Program-made: the position numbers and the translations under genes
DNA from: Pseudomonadota bacterium
GTDB lineage: Bacteria; Pseudomonadota; Gammaproteobacteria; Burkholderiales; Rhodocyclaceae
Direction of reading: 5' to 3'
DNA length: 64,000 nt
NCBI GenBank assembly: GCA_018241665.1
Contig: JAFEDK010000017.1
Span: forward strand, 1-64,000
In this document: one piece after another, positions 1-8,538 of the stretch
How positions within the stretch are numbered: the stretch's first letter is position 1
Layout: each line of letters starts with the position of its first letter
Notes under the pieces: generated by a model
Databases searched by the model: none
The model's input: the letters and a program-made list of their open reading frames with translations, nothing else
What the model was told of the DNA's origin: nothing

Positions 1-63
1 ACACTATTCTGAAAAATAATTCTCAAGTGGCTGCGGCCTGCCCGGGAGGAGATTTCTGATGGG

Positions 64-1725
64 CTACAACTGCTGTTGGCCTGCGCTATTCAGCCTGGCC
101 TGGAGGGTTGCCGCAACCCGCTCCGAAACCACGAGTGTCAGCTTCATCGTCGCCCGGGTAGCACCGACAAACAACCTCCGCACAGCCTTGTCATCGAGTG
201 CCTCAAAGTCCACCTCAGTCAGGATCACGCAGGGCGCGGCCCGGCCTTTGAAGCGCAGTACGGAGTCCGTGAGAATGTCACCCTCGGTCAGGATCGGATT
301 ACCCAACAGGTCGTAGCGCCCAGTCGGTGCCTTCAGCGAATAGGGACCAAGTCTTGTGAATGGCGTCAATGCAGAATGCTCCCGCCCCCGATAACTGATC
401 AGCGCGATGTGCGAACGTTTGAAGCCAAGGCCTATGGCACGCGTGACGGCACTGACCGAGCGCGCTACCAGTTCGTCAGACGTTGTATATGTCAGGATGT
501 CGATGTCCGATCCGCTCAACGGACTGCCGGCCTCGACGGGATGCTCCAGCGGAAGCAATAGGTTGAGCGACGCGAGGATGTCCTTTGGGCTGCGGTAATT
601 GATGTCCGAACGCAGGGTCACCCAGCCCGGCAGCTGAACCTGTGGCAGGCCGTAGAGGTTCTGCATCGGATCCTCCAGCCACCAGGCCCGCCCGCCTGGA
701 CGCAGGAAGCGCAGCAGGTTGTCGGCCCAGCGGGCATGGAAATCCTGCCCTTCGTCGATGACGATCTCGTCGAAACGATCCGCCTCATCCGGCACATGCT
801 TGTCCAGAAAGCCTTCAAGCCGGGCGAAGGCGCCTTCACGGCTGAAATCCGGCACTTCACCGGCCGCCTGACAAACACGGTCGGCCAGCTGGTGATAAGT
901 AAGGACCTGACCACCCGGCGGGGCGATCAGCGCGATGTGATCGGCCAGCGGCCGGTTGTAACAAACATAGAGCGGCCTGCGCCCAGCGGCGAGCGCATCC
1001 CGATAGACCGCCATGGCCAGTTGGGTCTTGCCCGAGCCGGCGGTGCCGATCACGCGCAGGCGGAAGGGCTTGCACTCGATGCGCCGCGCCCACTCCGCCA
1101 GGCCACCGGCCAGCCGGGTATACAGTGCATGTGCCTCGCCGACGACCGCATGCACTTCCGGGACCAGTTGCAGCACGTCACCAAGGAAGCGGTGCAGCTT
1201 GTCCTTATAGAGGACCGACTCACCCCGCGCCGGCAGGATGGAGCGCACGGTATGGGCCAGGTAATCCCGCTTGCCCGCATCGATGATGCGTGCCGGGTCG
1301 ATACCCGCAGTGCCGGGCTGCTTCACGCTGTAATCCGGGCAGAACAGCAGCGCATCGACCTGCGGCGATTCGATCCCGCAGATCGCCCTCAGGCGCTGGG
1401 TGAACGCATCGACGGTCCGCGCGAGCTGCAGCGGCACGCTCTTGTCCTTCTGGGCGTAGCGCTTCACCAGTCCTTCAGGCGTCTCGGCCAGGAAGCCGGA
1501 TTTCTGCTCGATCAGCAGCAGCTTGCCCGTCGGCCCGACGACCGCGAAATCGATCTCGCCAACGATGGCGTAATTACCCTGCTGGACCCGCGTCCAGTGC
1601 ACGCCGTGATAAACGGTGTAAGTGTCGTCCAACTCCGCGGCAAGAATCGCCAGGGTTTCGATTTCGCGCTGGGCTGCGCCGCTGGCCTTCAACTCGCGCC
1701 AGCCTTCGGGATGAATGACAGCCAT
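64..1725 (-). CDS. NERD-domain superfamily I DNA/RNA helicase-like protein
   Basis: Predicted cytoplasmic fusion of a nuclease-related NERD domain and a UvrD-like ATPase. The N-terminal ~130 residues carry a NERD-type core (GEIDFAVVGP followed by LLLIEQKSG). A P-loop GTAGSGKT lies at about residues 227-234, the Walker B-like DEGQD at 324-328, and a C-terminal LFVGATRA matches UvrD motif VI. The start at 1725 (MAVIHPEGW) has GAGAA about 10 bases upstream; an in-frame start 22 codons earlier is possible. It is transcribed away from nirJ. Family knowledge suggests nucleic-acid processing or repair; the substrate is unknown, and a defence role is possible but nothing in the neighbourhood supports it. 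Confidence 0.8.
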   Translation of the reverse strand: MAVIHPEGWRELKASGAAQREIETLAILAAELDDTYTVYHGVHWTRVQQGNYAIVGEIDFAVVGPTGKLLLIEQKSGFLAETPEGLVKRYAQKDKSVPLQLARTVDAFTQRLRAICGIESPQVDALLFCPDYSVKQPGTAGIDPARIIDAGKRDYLAHTVRSILPARGESVLYKDKLHRFLGDVLQLVPEVHAVVGEAHALYTRLAGGLAEWARRIECKPFRLRVIGTAGSGKTQLAMAVYRDALAAGRRPLYVCYNRPLADHIALIAPPGGQVLTYHQLADRVCQAAGEVPDFSREGAFARLEGFLDKHVPDEADRFDEIVIDEGQDFHARWADNLLRFLRPGGRAWWLEDPMQNLYGLPQVQLPGWVTLRSDINYRSPKDILASLNLLLPLEHPVEAGSPLSGSDIDILTYTTSDELVARSVSAVTRAIGLGFKRSHIALISYRGREHSALTPFTRLGPYSLKAPTGRYDLLGNPILTEGDILTDSVLRFKGRAAPCVILTEVDFEALDDKAVRRLFVGATRATMKLTLVVSERVAATLQARLNSAGQQQL

Positions 1726-1879
1726 GTCGGGGATTCTCGTGATCGGATCCGGTCCGGATCGCAACCCGTCCATTCTGTCAGCCCAGCCCACCGATTGTCA
1801 TGCCACCCGGTGCCACGGACGCTGCTATATATATGGAGTCCACGGTCGACGCAGATACGCCACAGCTGCGGATGCCTGG

Positions 1880-1893
1880 TTGATACCCATCAA
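1880..1893. promoter_or_regulatory. FNR/Dnr box upstream of nirJ
   Basis: TTGATACCCATCAA is a perfect TTGAT-N4-ATCAA dyad. Its centre (1886.5) would be near -41.5 of a start around 1928. A GACAAT at 1917-1922 sits where the -10 hexamer is expected for a class II site, and nirJ begins at 1950. The Dnr-type regulator encoded at 5598-6293 has the ExxSR recognition residues known to read TTGAT, so it is the likely ligand. The divergent helicase gene could also be affected. Confidence 0.85.
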
Positions 1894-1949
1894 GGCCGGG
1901 CGCCCCTCCCCACGGAGACAATGCCCAAAACCCTTCGGAAGGTGAGGCC

Positions 1950-3143
1950 ATGTTCCGCATTTCGAGCTATATCCGCGAGATCGCCACCCCCACGCCCCTC
2001 GGCCCGCGCCGCTCGCCACCGGGGCCGGTGGTCATCTGGAACCTGATTCGCCGCTGCAATCTGACCTGCAAGCACTGCTACTCGATCTCCGCCGACAAGG
2101 ACTTCGCCGGCGAGCTCGACACGCCGGAGGTCTTCCGCGTGATGGACGACCTGAAAGCCTTCCGCGTGCCGGTACTGATCCTCTCCGGCGGCGAACCCCT
2201 GCTGCGGCCGGACATCTTCGAGATCGCCGGCCGCGCCAAGGCGATGGGCTTCTACGTCGGCCTGTCATCCAACGGCACACTGATCGACAAGGACAATATC
2301 GATGCGATCGCCGCTGCAGACTTCGACTACGTCGGCGTCAGCCTGGACGGCATCCGCGCGACCCACGACAAATTCCGCCGCCTCGACGGCGCCTTCGAAC
2401 GTTCGCTGGCCGGCCTGCGCCTGTGCAGCGAACTCGGCGTGAAAGTCGGCGTGCGCTTCACGATGACCCAGGACAACGCCGCCGACCTGCCCGCGGTGCT
2501 GCAGCTGGTGGAGGACGAAGGCATCGACCGCTTCTACTTCTCGCACCTCAACTACGCCGGGCGCGGCAACAAGAACCGCGCCGACGACGCCCACCACATC
2601 CTCACCCGCAAGGCCATGGACCTGCTGTTCGATACGGCCTGGGACTGCGAACGGCGCGGCCTCGACAAGGACTTCACCACCGGCAACAACGACGCCGACG
2701 GCCCCTTCTTCCTGCACTGGGTGCAACGGCGCTTCCCGCAGCACGCGGCCCATGTGGAAGCCAAGCTGCGGCAATGGGGCGGGAACTCCAGCGGCGTCAA
2801 CGTGGCCAACATCGACAACCTGGGCAACGTCCATCCGGACACCATGTGGTGGCACCACACCCTCGGCAATGTCCGCGAGCGCAGCTTCGGCGACATCTGG
2901 ACCGACCTGTCCGACCCGCTGATGGCTGGCCTCAAGCAGTCGCCGCGGCCGGTCAAGGGGCGCTGCGCCGACTGCCGCTACCTGTCCATCTGCAACGGCA
3001 ACACTCGCGTGCGGGCCCAGCAACTGACCGGCGACCCATGGCAGGAAGACCCCGGCTGCTATCTGGACAACGCCGAGATCGGCGTCGCCGACGGTGAGCG
3101 CCTGGAAGTGAAGCCGTGGGTCCGGCTGCAGTCCGTAGCCTGA
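1950..3143 (+). CDS. nirJ: Heme d1 biosynthesis radical SAM protein NirJ
   Basis: Radical SAM enzyme of heme d1 synthesis. In the known pathway NirJ acts on 12,18-didecarboxysiroheme, removing propionate side chains. The CxxxCxxC cluster motif (RRCNLTCKHC) places its cysteines at residues 36, 40 and 43. LSGGEPLLRPD is the glycine-rich SAM region. A C-terminal cysteine set (GRCADCRYLSIC ... DPGCYL) would bind an auxiliary cluster. The length (397 aa) is typical. The ATG follows GGAAGGTGAGGCC. It is the first gene after a perfect FNR/Dnr box and is followed by nirN, with a REPIN hairpin in between. No nirS is in the window, so the nitrite reductase that uses heme d1 must be encoded elsewhere. 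Confidence 0.95.
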   Translation: MFRISSYIREIATPTPLGPRRSPPGPVVIWNLIRRCNLTCKHCYSISADKDFAGELDTPEVFRVMDDLKAFRVPVLILSGGEPLLRPDIFEIAGRAKAMGFYVGLSSNGTLIDKDNIDAIAAADFDYVGVSLDGIRATHDKFRRLDGAFERSLAGLRLCSELGVKVGVRFTMTQDNAADLPAVLQLVEDEGIDRFYFSHLNYAGRGNKNRADDAHHILTRKAMDLLFDTAWDCERRGLDKDFTTGNNDADGPFFLHWVQRRFPQHAAHVEAKLRQWGGNSSGVNVANIDNLGNVHPDTMWWHHTLGNVRERSFGDIWTDLSDPLMAGLKQSPRPVKGRCADCRYLSICNGNTRVRAQQLTGDPWQEDPGCYLDNAEIGVADGERLEVKPWVRLQSVA

Positions 3144-3154
3144 CACTGTAAGCC

Positions 3155-3219
3155 GTGGGGGCGAATTCATTCGCCAAAGTCGGCCGAACGAAGTCCGCGG
3201 GCGAATGAATTCGCCCCCT
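3155..3219. repeat. REPIN doublet (nirJ-nirN gap)
   Basis: Two inverted REP arms flank a 23-bp spacer. Each arm is itself near-palindromic around GAATTC (GCGAATTCATTCGC). The spacer reads in the 'reverse' orientation (ends GAACGAAGTCCGC). It starts 11 bp after the nirJ stop and ends 17 bp before the nirN start, so it would form a strong hairpin in the nirJN transcript. Confidence 0.9.
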
Positions 3220-3236
3220 CAAGGGACCGCAGCACC

Positions 3237-4796
3237 ATGATCAAACACCTACTCCACGCCATCGCCCTTGCTGCGCTCGCCTTCACCGCCCTGCCGGCCC
3301 AGGCCGGCGCGCCAGAACTCTTCGCCCAGCACTGCGCCAGCTGCCACGGCAGCAACCGGCTGGGCGTGATGGGGCCAGCCCTGTTGCCGGAAAGCCTCGA
3401 ACGCCTCAAGCGCAAGGACGCCGTCGCGACGATCCGTGACGGCCGCAGCGCGACGCAGATGCCGCCCTTCTCGGCCGTGCTGTCCGCCGCCGAGATCGAC
3501 GCCCTCGCTGACTGGATCTACTCGCCGGTGAGCCCCGCGCCCACGTGGAGCGCCGCCGACATCCGCGCCTCGCGCGTCGAACCCTATCCGCCCGGCAGCC
3601 TGCCGGACGCACGCCAGGGCGACGTGGCCAAGGCCGATCCGATGAACCTGTTCATCGTCGTCGAGGCCGGCGACCACCACGTCAGCGTGCTCGACGGCGA
3701 CCGCATGGAGCGCATCTTCCGCTTCCCGTCCCGCTACGCGCTGCATGGCGGCCCCAAGTTCACGCCGGACGGGCGTTACGTGTTCTTCGCGTCCCGCGAC
3801 GGCTGGGTCAGCAAGTTCGACATCTGGAACCTGAAGGTCGTCGCCGAGGTGCGTGCCGGCCTCAACACCCGCAACGCCGCCGTCTCCAGCGACGGGCGCT
3901 ACGTGGCGGTGGCCAACTACCTGCCCGGCAACCTGGCCATCTTCGACGCCGACCTCAAGCTGCTCAAGCTCATCGACGGCCGCAACCTGAAGGGCGACGC
4001 CGCTTCGCGCATCTCCGCGGTATACGACGCCGCGCCGCGCAAGAGCTTCGTGGTCGGCCTGAAAGATCTGCCCGAGATCTGGGAAATATCCTACGACCCG
4101 GCCGCCAAACCCTTCCACGATGGATACGTGCACGACTACAAGATGGGCGAGGCGATCGCCACGCCGGGCTACCTCAACCCGCGCCGCACGCAACTGGAAG
4201 AACCCCTCGACGACTTCTTCTTCACCCAGGACTACACCAACGTGGTCGGTGCCAGCCGGGACGGGCACGGCAAGGTGGTCAATCTCGATGTGCGCCGGCC
4301 GATCAGCAATCTGGACCTGCCCGGCATGCCGCACCTGGGTTCCGGCATTTCCTGGCTACGGGACGGCCATCGCGTCGTGGCCAGCACCAACCTGAAGGAC
4401 GCGCGGGTCAGCGTCATCGACATGCAGAACTGGCAGACCGTCGCCACCATCCCCACGCTGGGGCCCGGCTTCTTCCTGCGCAGCCATGAAAACAGCCCCT
4501 ACGCGTGGGTCGACTCGATGATGAGCCCGACCGCCCGGGACACCCTGCAGGTGATCGACAAGCAGAGCCTGCAGGTCGTCGCCCAGATCCGCCCCGAACC
4601 GGGCAAGACCTTCGCCCACGTGGAATTCGACCGTAACGGCCGCTACGTGATCGCCAGCCTGATGGAGAAAGATGGTGCGCTGATCTTCCTCGACGCGAAG
4701 ACCTTCAAGGAGATCAAGCGCCTGCCGGCCTCGAAGCCGATCGGCAAGTACAACCTGTTCAACAAGATCCAGCGCTCGGAAGGCACCAGCCACTAG
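3237..4796 (+). CDS. nirN: Periplasmic c-type cytochrome with heme d1-binding domain, NirN-like
   Basis: A Sec signal peptide (residues 1-23, ...LPAQA|GAP) is followed by a class I cytochrome c domain with CASCH at 33-37 and a candidate axial Met at 75 (QMPPF). An eight-bladed-propeller-like cytochrome d1 domain (about 110-515) follows, with repeated sheet motifs such as DGRYVFFASRDGWV. This architecture and the 519-aa length match NirN, the dihydro-heme d1 dehydrogenase that completes heme d1 in the periplasm and hands it to NirS. NirF lacks the covalent heme c domain. NirS itself is a possible confusion, but pairing with nirJ and overall divergence favour NirN. It is likely cotranscribed with nirJ. 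Confidence 0.85.
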   Translation: MIKHLLHAIALAALAFTALPAQAGAPELFAQHCASCHGSNRLGVMGPALLPESLERLKRKDAVATIRDGRSATQMPPFSAVLSAAEIDALADWIYSPVSPAPTWSAADIRASRVEPYPPGSLPDARQGDVAKADPMNLFIVVEAGDHHVSVLDGDRMERIFRFPSRYALHGGPKFTPDGRYVFFASRDGWVSKFDIWNLKVVAEVRAGLNTRNAAVSSDGRYVAVANYLPGNLAIFDADLKLLKLIDGRNLKGDAASRISAVYDAAPRKSFVVGLKDLPEIWEISYDPAAKPFHDGYVHDYKMGEAIATPGYLNPRRTQLEEPLDDFFFTQDYTNVVGASRDGHGKVVNLDVRRPISNLDLPGMPHLGSGISWLRDGHRVVASTNLKDARVSVIDMQNWQTVATIPTLGPGFFLRSHENSPYAWVDSMMSPTARDTLQVIDKQSLQVVAQIRPEPGKTFAHVEFDRNGRYVIASLMEKDGALIFLDAKTFKEIKRLPASKPIGKYNLFNKIQRSEGTSH

Positions 4797-4817
4797 TCCG
4801 GCGCCGAGCCGGCCCCC

Positions 4818-5177
4818 TCAGCAACCCAGCGCAGCGCGCTTGGCCTGATGAGCCTGCCGCTGCGCCGTCAGTTGCTCGATGGCCACCTTCGAGCGCGGGT
4901 CGCGCAGTGCAGCCTCCGCACCACGGATGACTTCCAGCAGTTCGGCGCACACTGCCACCTTGCCGGCGGCATCCAGATTCTCAGGAATGTCAGGGCTCCC
5001 GGTGGTCGGTGCCGCAGGCTCGGGCAACACGGCTCGCCGGGCCGGCTCTGCCACCGGCGCCGGCGCCTCTTCGCGGGGCTCGGCCTCCCGCCAGTTGTTC
5101 ACACCGCCATGCGTGGACCAATACGCCACCGCGCCCGTAAGCAGCACCGCGGCGACCATTACGCTACCTTCCCTCAT
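4818..5177 (-). CDS. Small membrane-anchored hypothetical protein
   Basis: About 119 aa from the start MREGSVMVAAVLLTG. A single N-terminal transmembrane segment (about 5-20) is followed by an acidic, Pro/Ala/Glu-rich linker (about 30-65) and a helical C-terminal part with two cysteines. No domain recognised. It is convergent with nirN (21 bp gap). Base use resembles its neighbours, so it is probably a real gene. Confidence 0.55.
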   Translation of the reverse strand: MREGSVMVAAVLLTGAVAYWSTHGGVNNWREAEPREEAPAPVAEPARRAVLPEPAAPTTGSPDIPENLDAAGKVAVCAELLEVIRGAEAALRDPRSKVAIEQLTAQRQAHQAKRAALGC

Positions 5178-5263
5178 CGTCGGCTCTCGCTGCACAAGGC
5201 GCGGAATGTACCATTCTGGGCACACCACTGCCCGTGCCGTCCGCCACGCGAGCGATCCGCCGC

Positions 5264-5277
5264 TTGAGCACGGTCAA
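5264..5277. promoter_or_regulatory. Candidate Dnr/FNR box upstream of the DUF2249 gene
   Basis: TTGAGCACGGTCAA keeps the TTGA-N6-TCAA frame of the FNR/Dnr consensus, with one symmetric mismatch in each half. Its centre is 74.5 bp upstream of the DUF2249 ATG at 5345. No good -10 hexamer is seen at the expected distance, so the call is tentative. Confidence 0.5.
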
Positions 5278-5344
5278 GGCCCGCGTTTCCGGCAGGGGCC
5301 AATCTGTCATGCCCCCTGAGCGGCCCCCAATCGGAGAAAACACC

Positions 5345-5581
5345 ATGACCGATGCCCTGCCCCCCGTCATTGTCGATGCCCGCGGCCTGATGCCGCCGGA
5401 GCCCTTGAACCTGACCCTCGAAGCCCTCGACACCCTGCCGCCGGGTGGCGAGGTGATCCTGCTGATCTACCGGGAGCCGACGCCGCTGTATGACATCCTG
5501 CGGCGCAACGGCTACACCCATCGCACCGAGATGAACAGCGATGGCGAATTCGCGATCCACATCCGCCACGCCGCGGCCTGA
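5345..5581 (+). CDS. DUF2249 domain protein
   Basis: A 78-aa protein spanning a whole DUF2249 (TusA/SirA-like fold) unit. VIVDARGLMPPEPLNLTLEALD is the typical N-terminal strand-helix, here without the TusA cysteine, and YDILRRNGYTHRTEM follows. Such proteins recur beside denitrification and NO-detoxification genes; their biochemical role is not settled. The ATG at 5345 is preceded by CGGAGAAAACACC; a longer in-frame start upstream has no ribosome site. A Dnr-like box lies upstream, and the gene is convergent with dnr (16 bp gap). Confidence 0.85.
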   Translation: MTDALPPVIVDARGLMPPEPLNLTLEALDTLPPGGEVILLIYREPTPLYDILRRNGYTHRTEMNSDGEFAIHIRHAAA

Positions 5582-5597
5582 GCGGCAGGCGGCGGCG

Positions 5598-6293
5598 TCA
5601 GTCGTGTTCGGCCAGGCGGGCGGCGTCGTGGATCACGATGTGCTTGCCCTGCACCGAGATCAGGCCGGCATCGGAGAGCTCGTGGAAGATCCGCGACAGG
5701 GTTTCCGGCGTCAGGCTCAGGCGCGACGCAATCACCTGCTTGCTGGTCGGCAGCTCGACGTTGTGGGTGCCGTCCTTCGGCGCGCAGGGCGCGCTTTCAG
5801 CCAGCTGCAGCAAGTAGCCGATGACCCGCTGGGTGGACGAGCGCAGCGCGTAGGACTCCACGTCCCGCACCATGGTGTGCAGGCGGATCGACATGCCGGC
5901 CAGCAGCTTGCGCGCAAAGCGCGGGTCCTGCTCGATCTGCTCGAACACCGCCGACGCGCCGATGTGCAGCACCAGCGTGTCGGCCAGCGCCTCACCGAGC
6001 ACCGGGTAGGGCTGGTCGAGGAACATCACCGCCTCGCCGAAGCTCTGCAGCGGCCCGAGGATCTCGACGACCTTCTCGTTGCCCTGGGCAGACGTGAAGG
6101 CCAGCTTGATCTGTCCCCACACCACCAGGAAGAAGCCCTTCGGCAGATCGCCGCGCTGGAACAGGCGGTCGCCCTTCTGCAGGCGCTTCTCCCGTGTCGC
6201 CGCCGCCAGCTGGGCCAGATCCTCCGGCGCCAGCGCGCTGAACAGGGGCATCCGGCTGAGCAGGCCGGGAATATCGATCTTGTCGGTGGACAT
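5598..6293 (-). CDS. dnr: Crp/Fnr-family regulator, Dnr type
   Basis: 231-aa regulator. A cyclic-nucleotide-binding-like sensor (about 12-130) precedes a dimerisation helix and a winged HTH (about 150-225). Recognition-helix residues E197, S200 and R201 (PETLSR) are the ExxSR set that contacts TTGAT in FNR. The N-terminal cysteine cluster of FNR is missing (only one Cys, in SAPCAP), so it should not carry an oxygen-labile 4Fe-4S cluster. This favours the NO-responsive DNR/NnrR class. It is divergent from nnrS across 91 bp. The boxes at 1880 and 5264 are its likely targets. Confidence 0.88.
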   Translation of the reverse strand: MSTDKIDIPGLLSRMPLFSALAPEDLAQLAAATREKRLQKGDRLFQRGDLPKGFFLVVWGQIKLAFTSAQGNEKVVEILGPLQSFGEAVMFLDQPYPVLGEALADTLVLHIGASAVFEQIEQDPRFARKLLAGMSIRLHTMVRDVESYALRSSTQRVIGYLLQLAESAPCAPKDGTHNVELPTSKQVIASRLSLTPETLSRIFHELSDAGLISVQGKHIVIHDAARLAEHD

Positions 6294-6384
6294 GGCGCGG
6301 GTTCTCGTGTTGGGCGAAGTACAACACCGGATTCTAACCCTCTCTGTCCGCCCGGAAACCTCTGCACGGAGTCCTTACCCCTTT

Positions 6385-7659
6385 ATGGATAAGCCCATTT
6401 CACTGCAGGCGCGCCCCACGGGTGCGGCGCCTCAACCCGCCACCGAGCCCCCCGCGTCGGGTGCCGCGGTCCTCTTCGCCGCCCCCCACCGCTCCATGTT
6501 CCTGGCCGGCGCGCTGCAGACCCTGCTGGCCTTCGCACCGTGGGCGTGGGAACTGCTGGCCCGCAACGGCCTGCTGCCGGCCCCCGCCTGGCCATGGCCG
6601 CCGGCCTGGGTACACGGCCTGTGGGCCGCCTACGGCATCTTCCCGTTCTTCGTGTTCGGCTTCCTGCTGACCGCCATGCCCCGCTGGCAGGGCATGCCCG
6701 ACACACCAGGCGCGGTGGCGCGCCTGCCGTGGCTGCTGCTGGCTACCGGCTGGCTGCTGTTCGACGCAGGCCTGTTCATCGTCACGCCAGCGCTGCGGAT
6801 TGCCGGGCTGGCGCTGGTACTGGCCGGCTGGCTGCTGGTGCTGCGCGCGCTGTGGCCGGTGGCCTTCAAGCCGGAGGCCCAGCGCAAGCACGCCGGCACG
6901 GCCTGGTTCGCTCTCGCCGCCGGCGCGCTCGGCCTCGTCGCCTGGCTGGCCTTCGCGGCAGGTGCCGAGCCGCTGGCGGCCCGCATCGGCGTGTCCATCG
7001 GCGTCTGGTGGCTGCTCGCCCCGCTGTTCATGGTGGTCAGCCACCGCATGATTCCCTTCTTCTCCTCGTCGGTACTGCCCAAGTACGAACTCGTCCGCCC
7101 GGACTGGGCACTACAGGTACTGGTCGGCGCCAGCCTGGTCCACGGCCTGCTGGCCATGGCCGGGTACGAAGCCTGGGCCTGGCCCACCGATCTGGCGGCC
7201 GCCGGCACGGCCCTGTGGCTGAGCTGGAAATGGCAGTTCCGGCGCAGCTTCGCAGTGCGCCTGCTGGCCATGCTGCACATCGGCTTCCTGTGGCTGGGCA
7301 TCGCCTGGCTGCTGGCGGGCGTGCAGGGCCTGCTGCACGCCTTCGGCATCACCACCCTGGGCCTGGCACCGCTGCACGCGATGGCCGTCGGCTTCTTCGC
7401 GACGATGACGCTGGCGATGGTGTCCCGCGTCACCCTCGGCCACTCGGGACGCCCGCTGGTGGCCGACGAACTGACCTGGCGGCTGGCCCTCGGCCTCCAT
7501 GCGGTCGCCGCAGTGCGGGTGCTGGCCGACCTGCTGCCGGGCGCCCAGACGGTGCTGCCGGCGGTTGCCGCCATCGGTTGGCTGGCCGTGTTCACCCCGT
7601 GGGTCGCCCGCCTGGTGCCGATCTACCTGAGCCGGCGCGCCGACGGCAAGCCGGGCTGA
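6385..7659 (+). CDS. nnrS: NnrS family heme/copper membrane protein
   Basis: 424-aa polytopic protein with about 12 hydrophobic helices and several membrane histidines (AAPHRSMFLAG, MVVSHRMIPFFSSS, PLHAMAVGFFATM, VTLGHSGRPL), as in NnrS. NnrS proteins are induced by NO-responsive regulators and relieve NO-dependent damage to iron metabolism. The start at 6385 (MDKPISLQ) gives the family's usual length. It is divergent from dnr; no clear Dnr box was found in the 91-bp gap. A strong hairpin follows at 7725-7750. Confidence 0.9.
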   Translation: MDKPISLQARPTGAAPQPATEPPASGAAVLFAAPHRSMFLAGALQTLLAFAPWAWELLARNGLLPAPAWPWPPAWVHGLWAAYGIFPFFVFGFLLTAMPRWQGMPDTPGAVARLPWLLLATGWLLFDAGLFIVTPALRIAGLALVLAGWLLVLRALWPVAFKPEAQRKHAGTAWFALAAGALGLVAWLAFAAGAEPLAARIGVSIGVWWLLAPLFMVVSHRMIPFFSSSVLPKYELVRPDWALQVLVGASLVHGLLAMAGYEAWAWPTDLAAAGTALWLSWKWQFRRSFAVRLLAMLHIGFLWLGIAWLLAGVQGLLHAFGITTLGLAPLHAMAVGFFATMTLAMVSRVTLGHSGRPLVADELTWRLALGLHAVAAVRVLADLLPGAQTVLPAVAAIGWLAVFTPWVARLVPIYLSRRADGKPG

Positions 7660-7724
7660 GCACGGCCCTCTCCGCTTTGCTGCGAGGCAGCGAAGCACAC
7701 CGTTTTCATGCGACCATGCGCGGA

Positions 7725-7750
7725 CGCGGGCGGCTGACATGCCGCCCGCG
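7725..7750 (+). terminator. Hairpin terminator after nnrS
   Basis: CGCGGGCGGC and GCCGCCCGCG form a 10-bp GC stem around the loop TGACAT, followed by TTTCCCC. It lies 66 bp after the nnrS stop and 27 bp before terC. The T-tract is short. Confidence 0.5.
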
Positions 7751-7776
7751 TTTCCCCAAACAACCGTGCTATCGAC

Positions 7777-8538
7777 ATGGAATTCCTGACCGACCCGCAA
7801 CTGCTGATCGCCTTCTTCACCCTCACCGCGCTGGAACTGGTGCTGGGCATCGACAACGTGATCTTCATCTCCATCCTGGTGGACAAGCTGCCGCCCGCCC
7901 AGCGCGGCACCGCCCGCCGGCTGGGGCTGTTCCTGGCAATGTTCATGCGGATCGGCCTGCTGATGCTGCTGTCGTGGCTGGCCGGACTCACCGAGCCCCT
8001 CGTCACGGTGCTCGAACACGGCTTTTCCGGGCGCGACCTGATCCTGCTGGCCGGCGGCCTGTTCCTGGTCTGGAAGAGCACCCAGGAGGTGCACCAGCTG
8101 ATGGAAGGCGAGGAGGGCGAGGCCTCCAGCGCCGTGCAGGCCACCTTCGGCGCAGTGATCGTGCAGATCATCCTGATCGACATCGTGTTTTCGCTGGACT
8201 CCATCATCACCGCCATCGGCATGGTCAATAACCTGCAGGTGATGATTGCCGCCGTGATCGCCTCGGTGGGCCTGATGATGATCGCCTCCGGCCCGATCGG
8301 TGAATTCGTGTCACGCCACCCCACCGTCAAGATGCTGGCCCTGTCCTTCCTTCTGGTGATCGGCGTGGTGCTGATCGCCGACGCCTTCGGCCACCATGTG
8401 CCGAAGGGCTACATCTACTCGGCGATGGCCTTCTCGGTGATGGTCGAAGCCCTCAACCTGCGCATGCGCAGCCGCCAGGCTGCCAAGACCGAGCCGGTCA
8501 AGCTGCACGCCGCCTATGCGCGGGAGGAGAAGCAATGA
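7777..8538 (+). CDS. TerC family integral membrane protein
   Basis: 253-aa protein with about seven membrane segments. The first TM carries the family signature ELVLGIDNVIFISIL and a later TM the pseudo-repeat DIVFSLDSIITAIG; the paired Asp/Asn-bearing helices are typical of TerC/YgdQ metal-efflux proteins. Substrate unknown; homologues handle manganese or act in metalation of exported proteins. Its last four bases overlap the srkA ATG (8535-8538), so the two genes are translationally coupled. Confidence 0.88.
   Translation: MEFLTDPQLLIAFFTLTALELVLGIDNVIFISILVDKLPPAQRGTARRLGLFLAMFMRIGLLMLLSWLAGLTEPLVTVLEHGFSGRDLILLAGGLFLVWKSTQEVHQLMEGEEGEASSAVQATFGAVIVQIILIDIVFSLDSIITAIGMVNNLQVMIAAVIASVGLMMIASGPIGEFVSRHPTVKMLALSFLLVIGVVLIADAFGHHVPKGYIYSAMAFSVMVEALNLRMRSRQAAKTEPVKLHAAYAREEKQ

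Noticed and set aside
59-316. Plus-strand reading frame with GGAGGAG before its ATG
   Set aside because: Lies wholly antisense to the well-supported helicase gene and has no recognisable protein; the Shine-Dalgarno match is likely chance.
6294-6384. FNR/Dnr box between dnr and nnrS (TTGGGCGAAGTACAA)
   Set aside because: The half-sites are one base too far apart and only TTG/CAA match.
7660-7776. yybP-ykoY (manganese) riboswitch upstream of terC
   Set aside because: No GGGGAGTAG-type core or matching helices; the main structure there is the nnrS terminator-like hairpin.
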